Source: Bolinopsis microptera (Eukaryota; Ctenophora; Tentaculata; Lobata; Bolinopsidae). Taken from it: a DNA stretch of 64,000 nucleotides. A program made the position numbers and the translations under genes. The stretch covers positions 868,001-932,000 of the forward strand of contig NC_087073.1 of assembly GCF_026151205.1 (NCBI RefSeq). Direction: 5' to 3'. Positions 32,606 to 43,600 of this stretch are shown here, one piece after another. Below the pieces are notes generated by a model. It had not been told where the DNA came from and searched no databases. It saw only the letters and a list, made by a program, of their open reading frames with translations. The stretch's first letter is position 1. The number at the start of each line of letters is the position of its first letter.

Positions 32606-35041
32606 TAGAGGTTTAGAGTGTTCCTAAGGTAGAGGTTTCAGAGTGTTCCTCAAGTAGAGGTTGCAGAGTGTTCCTAAGGTAGAGGTTTCAGAGTGTTCCT
32701 AAGGTAGAGGTTTCAGAGTGTTCCTAGGTAGAGTTTCAGAGTGTTCCCTAAGGTAGAGGTTCAGAGTGTTCCTAGGTATGAGGTTTCAAGTGTTCCGTAA
32801 GGTAGAGGTTTTCAGAGTGTTCCTAGGGTAGAGGTTTCAGGAGTGTTTCCAAAGGTAGAGGTGTCAGATGTGTTCCTAAGGAAGGAGGTTTCAGAGTGTT
32901 TCCTTAGGTCGAGGATTCAGAGTGTTCCTAAGGTAGAGGCTTCAGAGTGTTCCTAAGGTAGAGGTTTCAGAGTGTTCCTAAGGTAGAGGTTTTAGAGTGT
33001 TCCTAATGTAGAGGTTTCAGAGTGTTCCTAAGGTAGAGGCTTCAGAGTGTTCCTAAGGTAGAGGTTTCAGAGTGTTCCTAAGGTAGAGGTTTCAGAGTGT
33101 TCCTAAGGTAGAGGTTTCAGAGTGTTCTAAGGTAGAGGTTTCAGAGTGTTCCTAAGGTAGAGGATTCAGAGTGTTCCTAAGGTAGAGGTTTCAGAGTGTT
33201 CCTAAGGTAGAGGTTTCAGAGTGTTCCTAAGGTAGAGGTTTCAGAGTGTTCCTAAGGTAAGGTTTCAGAGTGTTCCTAAGGTAGAGGTTTCAGAGTGTTC
33301 CTTAGGTAGAGGTTTCAGAGTGTTCCTAAGGTAGAGGCTTCAGAGTGTTCCTAAGGTAGAGGTTTCAGAGTGTTCCTAAGGTAGAGGTTTTAGAGTGTTC
33401 CTAATGTAGAGGTTTCAGAGTGTTGCTAAGGTAGAGGTTTCAGAGTGTTCCTAAGGTAGAGGTTTCAGAGTGTTCCTAAGGTAGAGGTTTCAGAGTGTTC
33501 CTAAGGTATGTACAGGAGTAGAGGTTTCAGAGTGTTTCCTAAGGTAGAGGTTTCAGAGTGTTTCTAAGGTAGAGGTTTCAGAGTGTTCCTAAGGTAGAGG
33601 TTTCAGAGTGTTCCTAAGGTAGAGGTTTCAGCAGTGTTCCTAAGGTAGAGGTTTCAGAGTGTTCCTAAGGTAGAGGTTTCAGAGTGTTCCTAAGGTAGAG
33701 GTTTCAGAGTGTTCCTAAGGTAGAGGTTTCAGAGTGTTCCTAAGGTAGAGGTTTCAGAGTGTTCCTAAGGTAGAGGTTTCAGAGTGTTCCTAAGGTAGAG
33801 GTTTCAGAGTGTTCCTAAGGTAGAGGTTTCAGAGTGTTCCTAAGGTAGAGGTTTCAGAGTGTTCCTAAGGTAGAGGTTTCAGAGTGTTCCTAAGGTAGAG
33901 GTTTCAGAGTGTTCCTAAGGTAGAGGTTTCAGAGTGTTCCTAAGGTAGAGGTTTCAGAGTGTTCCTAAGGTAGAGGTTTCAGAGTGTTCCTAAGGTAGAG
34001 GTTTCAGAGTGTTCCTAAGGTAGAGGTTTCAGAGTGTTCCTAAGGTAGAGGTTTCAGAGTGTTCCTAAGGTAGAGGTTTCAGAGTGTTCCTAAGGTAGAG
34101 GTTTCAGAGTGTTCCTAAGGTAGAGGTTTCAGAGTGTTCCTAAGGTAGAGGTTTCAGAGTGTTCCTAAGGTAGAGGTTTCAGAGTGTTCCTAAGGTAGAG
34201 GTTTCAGAGTGTTCCTAAGGTAGAGGTTTCAGAGTGTTCCTAAGGTAGAGGTTTCAGAGTGTTCCTAAGGTAGAGGTTTCAGAGTGTTCCTAAGGTAGAG
34301 GTTTCAGAGTGTTCCTAAGGTAGAGGTTTCAGAGTGTTCCTAAGGTAGAGGTTTCAGAGTGTTCCTAAGGTAGAGGTTTCAGAGTGTTCCTAAGGTAGAG
34401 GTTTCAGAGTGTTCCTAAGGTAGAGGTTTCAGAGTGTTCCTAAGGTAGAGGTTTCAGAGTGTTCCTAAGGTAGAGGTTTCAGAGTGTTCCTAAGGTAGAG
34501 GTTTCAGAGTGTTCCTAAGGTAGAGGTTTCAGAGTGTTCCTAAGGTAGAGGTTTCAGAGTGTTCCTAAGGTAGAGGTTTCAGAGTGTTCCTAAGGTAGAG
34601 GTTTCAGAGTGTTCCTAAGGTAGAGGTTTCAGAGTGTTCCTAAGGTAGAGGTTTCAGAGTGTTCCTAAGGTAGAGGTTTCAGAGTGTTCCTAAGGTAGAG
34701 GTTTCAGAGTGTTCCTAAGGTAGAGGTTTCAGAGTGTTCCTAAGGTAGAGGTTTCAGAGTGTTCCTAAGGTAGAGGTTTCAGAGTGTTCCTAAGGTAGAG
34801 GTTTCAGAGTGTTCCTAAGGTAGAGGTTTCAGAGTGTTCCTAAGGTAGAGGTTTCAGAGTGTTCCTAAGGTAGAGGTTTCAGAGTGTTCCTAAGGTAGAG
34901 GTTTCAGAGTGTTCCTAAGGTAGAGGTTTCAGAGTGTTCCTAAGGTAGAGGTTTCAGAGTGTTCCTAAGGTAGAGGTTTCAGAGTGTTCCTAAGGTAGAG
35001 GTTTCAGAGTGTTCCTAAGGTAGAGGTTTCAGAGTGTTCCT
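32606..35041. repeat. 25-bp satellite (GTAGAGGTTTCAGAGTGTTC)
   Basis: About 97 units of 25 bp. From about 33640 to 35041 they are essentially identical; left of that, substitutions and single-base indels accumulate, most densely at 32710-32900. Confidence 0.97.
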
Positions 35042-35585
35042 ACACTTTACCTCATAATATTTATATTACATGATAATAATTACACTTTCTTCCAAGACTC
35101 AAGTCAAAACTTACACGGAGTTAGATAATTTGTTTCTTTGTATTAATTAAGAATTAAATTTGTCGCTAACGGTAGGAATTGTGAACCTTATGTTAAGAAC
35201 TTATTCGTCAAATTTTAAAAATCTAACTGTTATTTAGATGATATTATCATACTGTTAAGGTAACTACGCAAATTTAAAAGCTTTCTGTTCGAACTACATT
35301 CACTCAGTCTAATGTTAAATTATAAAAATAGCATTATATTTAACTATGACTGTTGTGATGAGATATAAACTACTATGTCGGAACTAACTACAGCAGTTGA
35401 ATTAAATACACATCCCCTGGGACCGATTGAAGAACAGTGGATTTAGCATATTACGAGGAACACTGACTTGATCAATGACATACACGGGTCTGTAATTCTA
35501 AACTATAAAACATATCTACACGTAAACTCATACGCTACAAACTCTATAGAATATTCCTGAAACTACTGCCTACTCAGTGAGGATT
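35042..35585. other. Unique AT-rich spacer between satellites
   Basis: Nothing recognised. No open frame longer than a few dozen codons has splice-site support. Confidence 0.5.
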
Positions 35586-36980
35586 ATGAGGTACTCTGAG
35601 GTACTCTGTGGTGAGGTGCTCTGAGGTGCTCTGAGGTGAGGTACTCTGAGGTGCTCTGTGGTGAGGTGCTCTGAGGTGCTCTGTGGTGAGGTACTCTGTG
35701 GTACTCTGTGGTGAGGTGCTCTGAGGTGCTCTGTGGTGAGGTACTCTGAGGTGCTCTGTGGTGAGGTACTCTGAGGTGCTCTGTGGTGAGGTACTCTGTG
35801 GTACTCTGTGGTGAGGTACTCTGTGGTACTCTGTGGTGAGGTACTCTGAGGTGCTCTGTGGTGAGGTACTCTGAGGTGCTCTGAGGTGAGGTACTCTGAG
35901 GTGCTCTGTGGTGAGGTACTCTGAGGTGCTCTGTGGTGAGGTACTCTGAGGTGCTCTGTGGTGAGGTACTCTGAGGTGCTCTGTGGTGAGGTACTCTGTG
36001 GTACTCTGTGGTGAGGTACTCTGAGGTGCTCTGTGGTGAGGTACTATGAGGTGCTCTGTGGTGAGGTACTCTGAGGTGCTCTGTGGTGAGGTACTCTGAG
36101 GTGCTCTGTGGTGAGGTACTATGAGGTGCTCTGTGGTGAGGTACTCTGAGGTGCTCTGTGGTGAGGTACTCTGAGGTGCTCTGTGGTGAGGTACTATGAG
36201 GTGCTCTGTGGTGAGGTACTCTGAGGTGCTCTGTGGTGAGGTACTCTGAGGTGAGGTACTCTGAGGTGCTCTGTGGTGAGGTACTCTGAGGTGCTCTGTG
36301 GTGAGGTGCTCTGAGGTGCTCTGTGGTGAGGTACTCTGAGGTGCTCTGTGGTGAGGTACTCTGTGGTGAGGTGCTCTGTGGTGAGGTACTCTGAGGTGCT
36401 CTGTGGTGAGGTACTCTGAGGTGCTCTGTGGTGAGGTACTCTGAGGTGCTCTGTGGTGAGGTACTCTGAGGTGCTCTGTGGTGAGGTACTATGAGGTGCT
36501 CTGTGGTGAGGTACTATGAGGTGCTCTGTGGTGAGGTACTCTGAGGTGCTCTGTGGTGAGGTGCTCTGAGGTGCTCTGTGGTGAGGTGCTCTGTGGTGAG
36601 GTACTCTGAGGTGCTCTGTGGTGAGGTGCTCTGAGGTGCTCTGTGGTGAGGTACTCTGAGGTGCTCTGTGGTGAGGTACTCTGAGGTGCTCTGTGGTGAG
36701 GTACTCTGAGGTGCTCTGTGGTGAGGTACTCTGAGGTGCTCTGTGGTGAGGTACTCTGAGGTGCTCTGTGGTGAGGTACTCTGAGGTGCTCTGTGGTGAG
36801 GTACTCTGAGGTGCTCTGTGGTGAGGTACTCTGAGGTGCTCTGTGGTGAGGTGCTCTGTTGTGAGGTGCTCTGAGGTACTCTGAGGTGAGGTACTCTGAG
36901 GTGCTCTGTGGTGAGGTACTCTGAGGTGCTCTGTGGTGAGGTACTCTGAGGTGCTCTGTGGTGAGGTACTCTGAGGTGCC
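35586..36980. repeat. 25-bp satellite (GGTGAGGTACTCTGAGGTGC)
   Basis: About 55 units of GGTGAGGTACTCTGAGGTGC plus TCTGT, with shorter truncated units interspersed. The consensus GAGGTACTC/GAGGTGCTC half-units suggest it began as a 10-bp repeat. Confidence 0.96.
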
Positions 36981-36984
36981 TGAT

Positions 36985-37455
36985 TTCGGAGTTAGAAAAT
37001 AATAATATAGAGGTGTTTTAAAGCAAGGGCGGATAAGTAAGATTACTGAGGTGGAAGTGAGGTAACGTATTATGAGTCAGTTAAGCATATTATTATTATA
37101 TACACTAACAGGAATACACATGGGGTCGATGTATGGTCGATTGAACCAGGTTAATTTATATTCCCTGTAAATAATTAATTTTCTCATTTGTCACCTGTCA
37201 GGTAGGTACTAGCTGAGAATAATGAGAGTTATTTAAGGCTCACTTTACTTTAAATGGGCTTATTATTGCCCTCTTTTAAGATTTTGTCATTTATGTACAT
37301 AAATCAAATCCAAGTCTCCAGCTTAAGATGATGGGTAAAGATATAGTCAGGTCATAAGCACTTAATTGAGGAAGTACTTATTACTTACATGTACATTTGA
37401 GAAGCATGTAGAAGTTTATACATCCCAGACTCCAGAGTCACCTAGTCTAGCGAGT
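36985..37455. other. Unique spacer
   Basis: AT-rich, nothing recognised. Confidence 0.45.
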
Positions 37456-37458
37456 AGC

Positions 37459-38037
37459 TACTATACTATACTATACTATACTATACTATACTATACTATA
37501 CTATACTATACTATACTATACTCTACTATACTATACTATACTATACTATACTATACTATACTATACTATACTCTACTCTACTATACTATACTATACTATA
37601 CTATATACTATACTATACTATACTATACTATACTATACTATACTATACTATAATATACTATACTATACTCTACTCTACTATACTATACTATACTATACTA
37701 TACTATACTATATACTATACTATACTATACTATACTATACTATACTATAATATACTATACACTATACTATACTATACTATACTATACTATACACTATACT
37801 ATACTATACTATACTATATACTATACTATACTATACTATACTATACTATACTATAATATACTATACACTATACTATACTATACTATACTATAATATACTA
37901 TACACTATACTATACTATACTATACTATACTATACTATACTATACTATACTATACACTATACTATACTATACTATACTATACTATACTATACTATACTAT
38001 ACTATACTATACTATACTATACTATACTATACTATAC
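37459..38037. repeat. Pentanucleotide (ACTAT)n
   Basis: About 115 units of CTATA with occasional CTCTA or contracted units. AT-rich and easily melted. Confidence 0.97.
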
Positions 38038-38137
38038 CTGCTCAACCCTCATTTTCAGCCACACTCTCAATCTTAGAATCTCAGCTTCTGCAACTATCTT
38101 AACCTAAGTTCACAATATTTTCCATTAATCTCTACCA

Positions 38138-38545
38138 CTGTTACGGCTCACTGCGCATGTTGTCAGGACTACACTGGCTCACTGCGCATGTTGTCAGGAC
38201 TACACTGGCTCACTGCGCATGTTGTCAGGACTACACTGGCTCACTGCGCATGTTGTCAGGACTACACTGGCTCACTGTGCATGTAGTCAGGACTACACTG
38301 GCTCACTGCGCATGTTGTCAGGACTACACTGGCTCACTGCGCATGTTGTCAGGACTACACTGGCTCACTGCGCATGTTGTCAGGACTACACTGGCTCACT
38401 GCGCATGTTGTCAGGACTACACTGGCTCACTGCGCATGTTGTCAGGACTACACTGGCTCACTGCGCATGTTGTCAGGACTACACTGGCTCACTGCGCATG
38501 TTGTCAGGACTACACTGGCTCACTGCGCATGTTGTCAGGACAACA
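38138..38545. repeat. 31-bp minisatellite
   Basis: Thirteen units of a 31-bp repeat containing GCTCACTGCGCATGTTGTCA and GGACTACACTG. One unit has a variant TGTGCATGTAG. Confidence 0.97.
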
Positions 38546-38758
38546 CTCAGGACTCCAGTATTGTGTTATTATCTTCTGTGCTCACGTTTAAGACTGAAGG
38601 TGTAAATTCTCGACATATTCCATCATCCACAAAAATATACTCAGCTACTGTATTATTATATATAAGTCACGTGGCTGAGAAATTAAGAAGATAAAGTGAG
38701 CTGTTGAGATGACAGCAGTTATTAATTGCACGACATGTGTATTTTCTTATTTTACAAG

Positions 38759-38822
38759 CTGGACAATATGTCTGGTATGCCGACAGGAAATGTACAGATT
38801 AGGAGATATAGTGCTCGAGTCG
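38759..38822 (+). CDS. Candidate short exon of a plus-strand gene
   Basis: A 64-bp interval has an acceptor (TTATTTTACAAG) and a good donor (GAGTCG|GTATGT). In the frame that is compatible with the next exon at 40672 it reads LDNMSGMPTGNVQIRRYSAR plus one residue. It does not join directly to zinc-finger exon 5 by phase. A 15-bp minisatellite starts within a few bases of the donor. Confidence 0.35.
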
Positions 38823-38827
38823 GTATG

Positions 38828-39592
38828 TACCAGGGTACTGGTTTCCAGGGTACTGGTTTCCAGGGTACCGGTTTCCAGGGTTCTGGTTTCCAGGGTACTG
38901 GTATCCAGCGTGCCGGTTTCCAGGGTGCTGGTTTCCAGGGTACCGGTTTCCAAGGTACCGGTTTCCAGGGTACCGGTATCCAGCGTGCCGGTTTCCAGGG
39001 TACTGGTTTCCAGGGTACTGGTTTCCAGGGTACTGGTTTCCAGGGTACTGGTATCCAGTGTGCCGGTTTCCAGGGTGCTGGTTTCCAGGGTTCTGGTTTC
39101 CAGGGTACTGGTTTCCAGGGTACTGGTTTCCAGGGTACTGGTATCCAGCGTGCCGGTTTCCAGGGTACTGGTTTCCAGGGTACCGGTTTCCAAGGTACCG
39201 GTTTCCAGGGTACCGGTTTCCAGGGTACCGGTTTCCAGGGTACCGGTTTCCAGGGTGCTGGTTTCCAGGGTACCGGTTTCCAGGGTGCCAGTTTCTAGGG
39301 TACCGGTTTCCAGGGTACCGCTTTCCAGAGTGCCGGTTTCCAGGGTACTGCTTTCCAGGGTACCGGTTTCCAGGGTACCGGTTTCCAGGTTGCTGGTTTC
39401 CAGGGTGCCGGTTTCCAGGATACTGGTTTCCAGGGTATCGGTTTCCAGGGTACCGGTTTCCAGGGTACCGGTTTCCAGGGTACCGGTTTCCAGGGTACCA
39501 GTTTCCAGGGTACCGGTTTCCAGGGTAACGGTTTCCAGGATACCAGGGTACTGGTTTCCAGGGTGCTGGTTGTCAGGGTACTGGTTTCCAGC
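38828..39592. repeat. 15-bp minisatellite (GGTACCGGTTTCCAG)
   Basis: About 51 units with T/C variation at GGTACYGG and a few ATCCAGCGTGCC variants. The multiple-of-three period leaves long frames open on both strands (about 300 aa), with no support for translation. Confidence 0.96.
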
Positions 39593-39754
39593 ATGTAAAA
39601 GGTCATTAAAGTAGTGCCGTAGATCTGGCACTTCTCTAACAGTCGCTGGTGACAGATCAGGCAGAGAGGTAATCCATATCGGTGCAACCATTTACCTTGT
39701 ATAGTGTACAGCCTTGTACTTTACACATAGTGGAGCTAGTCTGTGTTGGTGCGT

Positions 39755-39850
39755 TGTGGGTGTGTGGGGTGTGGGGTGTGGGTGTGGGTGTGGGTGTGGG
39801 TGTGTGTGTCATGTGGGTGTGGGTGTGTGGGTGTGGGTGTGTGATGTGGT
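39755..39850. repeat. GT-rich simple repeat (GGGTGT)n
   Basis: Irregular TGTGGG and GGGTGT units, strongly G-rich on the plus strand. Confidence 0.9.
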
Positions 39851-40170
39851 GGTTGTTGTGTGTGGTACTGCTTGGGGATAAAGTTTTCCCCTCTATAACG
39901 TTGTATTTTTGCATCCAGTACCCCAAATCATAAAATAATTCCATCACTCCTTACCTACTACCTGTACCATTATTTACTTATAATAAACGCTCCTTAATAG
40001 GGGGGGGGGTCCTGGGCAAGGGGCCAAAAAGGGCAAACTTTTTATTTAGATTTCTAAAAATTTAGGGAAAATACTCGGACCGAAGATTTTGTGAGTCAAA
40101 TATTTTTTCGTTTTTCGAAGTCCACACCTACTCTTCGATATACGATTTTGGACTCGAGGGTTCCCCTTTG

Positions 40171-40262
40171 TAAGTGATCGTTCACATATTACGTAGTCAG
40201 CCGAGGGGGAAGGGGTTTCTAAATGCTTACGGTTGATTTGGGGGGGGGGGGGGGGGGTTTGA
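40171..40262. mobile_element. Fragment of the MITE family seen at 63515
   Basis: TCGTTCACATATTACGTAGT and the following CAGCCGAGGGGGAAGGGGTT match the inverted copy at 63600-63680 with few changes. It is a solo end followed by a poly-G tract. Confidence 0.65.
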
Positions 40263-40671
40263 TCTTTGATTACATAATGGGCATAATCAACATTTTATTT
40301 TTTACCCTCTAGAATAACAACAGTTTGACAATATTTTAATTCAAATTCCACACAATTTCACTCTGATAGAAAATATTTTTGTCCGAGCCATTCTCGATAC
40401 GTATCGAGAGACGAGAATGACTCGGACCAAACATTATTTTTTCTAGAAACCACTTTTGTCCGTGTTTCATGCTACCCTGATCATTATGAGCCGAAAATAT
40501 TGTGTCCAAATCATGTGCGAAAATTCTCATAATGTTTGTCCGTTAATGTCCGTCAATGTAGGACATAGGCGGACATGTCAGCCAACCCCCCCCCCCCCCC
40601 TCCCCCCTTATAATTATCATGGACATTGAATCAATCTGAAGAAATGAGCGTGAATTTTAACATTATTGCAG

Positions 40672-43600
40672 ATTTAAAGAAGACAAATATCTCCAAATAC
40701 ACTTGTCGACACACCTACGACAGAAATTCAAGAAGAAAAGTGATGACAATAAGAAGAAAAAGAAAGAAGAAGAACATTCCAAACAAATCGCCAGATCACA
40801 GTGTCTCAGAAAAAGAAGATTGGTGTCAAACCGTCCTGTTATTCGACAAAACTTTATCAACAGTAAGTAGTCACTAGTTATTTGTAAGTAGTCACTAGTT
40901 ATTTGTAAGTAGTCACTAGTTATTTGTAAATAGTCACTAGTTAACAGTAAGTAGTCACTAGTTATTTGTAAGTAGTCACTAGTTATTTGTAAGTAGTCAC
41001 TAGTTATTTGTAAGTAGTCACTAGTTATCAACAGTAAGTAGTCACTAGTTATTTGTAAATAGTCACTAGTTATTTGTAAGTAGTCACTAGTTATTTGTAA
41101 ATAGTCACTAGTTATTTGTAAGTAGTCACTAGTTATTTGTAAGTAGTCACTAGTTATTTGTAAGTAGTCACTAGTTATTTGTAAATAGTCACTAGTTATC
41201 AACAGTAAGTAGTCACTAGTTATTTGTAAGTAGTCACTAGTTATTTGTAAGTAGTCACTAGTTATCAACAGTAAGTAGTCACTAGTTATTTGTAAGTAGT
41301 CACTAGTTATTTGTAAGTAGTCACTAGTTATTTGTAAGTAGTCACTAGTTATCAACAGTAAGTAGTCACTAGTTATTTGTAAGTAGTCACTAGTTATTTG
41401 TAAGTAGTCACTAGTTATTTGTAAGTAGTCACTAGTTATTTGTAAGTAGTCACTAGTTATTTGTAAGTAGTCACTAGTTATTTGTAAATAGTCACTAGTT
41501 ATCAACAGTAAGTAGTCACTAGTTATTTGTAAGTAGTCACTAGTTATCAACAGTAAGTAGTCACTAGTTATTTGTAAGTAGTCACTAGTTATTTGTAAGT
41601 AGTCACTAGTTATTTGTAAGTAGTCACTAGTTATCAACAGTAAGTAGTCACTAGTTATTTGTAAGTAGTCACTAGTTATTTGTAAGTAGTCACTAGTTAT
41701 TAGTAAGTAGTCACTAGTTAATTGTAAGTAGTCACTAGTTATTTGTAAGTAGTCACTAGTTATTTGTAAATAGTCACTAGTTATCAACAGTAAGTAGTCA
41801 CTAGTTATTTGTAAGTAGTCACTAGTTATCAACAGTAAGTAGTCACTAGTTATTTGTAAGTAGTCACTAGTTATTTGTAAGTAGTCACTAGTTATTTGTA
41901 AGTAGTCACTAGTTATCAACAGTAAGTAGTCACTAGTTATTTGTAAGTAGTCACTAGTTATTTGTAAGTAGTCACTAGTTATTTGTAAGTAGTCACTAGT
42001 TATTTGTAAGTAGTCACTAGTTATTAGTAAGTAGTCACTAGTTATTAGTAAGTAGTCACTAGTTATTTGTAAGTAGTCACTACTGGTTACCATAGTTACA
42101 CTAGTTATTTGCTGGAAATATTCCTTAACAATCCTAGTAATGCACGGAATCTTCTAGAAGGTTAAATATGCAAGCCTGTTGGTACTTCAGCTGCAATGTG
42201 GTCATTACTCCTAAGTTTTTAGGTGTCCTGCCGACTTTTTATCGAATAAACTGTGGTTCTAACGCGTCATGGGATGGTTAGCATACTAATTTCATCCTTT
42301 GTAGCTTTGTGTACCTCTCTCTTTTTTTAATAAATTTCTTACACTAAAGGAATAAACCGGCGTCTTCTCCATTTGCCGTTGGATTCCATATCATTAGTAT
42401 ATACTATATATAGTATCATGAGTATTAAATTAGAAATACATATAAATATACTATATATCATAGAGTAGAGCATAACTGTGACTCTGAAAAACGATCAGGT
42501 TTAAAATAATTATGTGTGCTATTAGATAATGCAATATCCGGGGTGAATCCTTTCCTTTTATGATTTTTATGGTTCTTTTAAGAGTTGAATCAGTTTTAAA
42601 ATAAGGTCGGGGACTGTCACTAACGGAAGAAGGCCTTTGGGCGGTGCACAATGTACTAATGTAGGTTCAACTGCTTTTTGTAGGTTTTGACTGCTACTGA
42701 AAGGCGTGTTAATGATAAGATGGCTCAGGTTTGATAGAACTAGTGTGGTATACTTGTTACCATAGTAACTAGTGTGGTATGTTAACTAGACTAGGTATGT
42801 TTTCGTATGGTAGTTATCATATTAGCAGGTTGTTATAGGCTAAGGTTAATTAGTCGGGTTGCACGGTAAGCGGACTGAAACCTTAACTAACTGAATTCCT
42901 TAATTCCCTAACCATTACTACTACTAGTTACCATAGTTACACTACTAGTTACCATAGTAAACATTACTACTACTGGTGTGGTAGAGATTCAGCAAACTAC
43001 TAGTTACCATAGTTACACTACTAGCTACCATAGTTACACTACTAGTTACCATAGTTACACTACTAGTTACCATAGTAACCATTACTACTACTGGTGTGAC
43101 ACGTGAGCTCGTAGTAAGAGGGAAATGCATGATTTCAGGTAGATGTGTCACGTGACTAGTCATACGTTCTGGAGGACCACGCCCTAGATAAGGCCTAATA
43201 ATGTATCTCCTGATGACAATTGAAATAGAGCGGACACCATCCTAGGACCTAACGGACACTGTTGACTAGATCCTAACGGACACCATCCTAGGACCTAACG
43301 GACACTATTGACTAGATCCTAACGGACACCATCCTAGGACCTAACGGACACTGTTGACTAGATCCTAACGGACACCATCCTAGGACCTAACGGACACTGT
43401 TGACTAGATCCTAACGGACACCATCCTAGGACCTAACGGACACTATTGACTAGATCCTAACGGACACCATCCTAGGACCTAACGGACACTATTGACTAGA
43501 TCCTAACGGACACCATCCTAGGACCTAACGGACACTGTTGACTAGATCCTAACGGACACCGTCCTAGGACCTAACGGACACTGTTGACTAGATCCTAACG

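Noticed and set aside
38709..39691. Open frames of about 300 codons on both strands (VSRVPVSRV; TLETGTLETG)
   Set aside because: A 15-bp repeat without stops keeps frames open on both strands; no splice or start context supports translation.
40663..42093. 476-codon minus-strand ORF of LQITSDY repeats
   Set aside because: Period 21 is a multiple of three. The sequence is a minisatellite following an exon on the plus strand.
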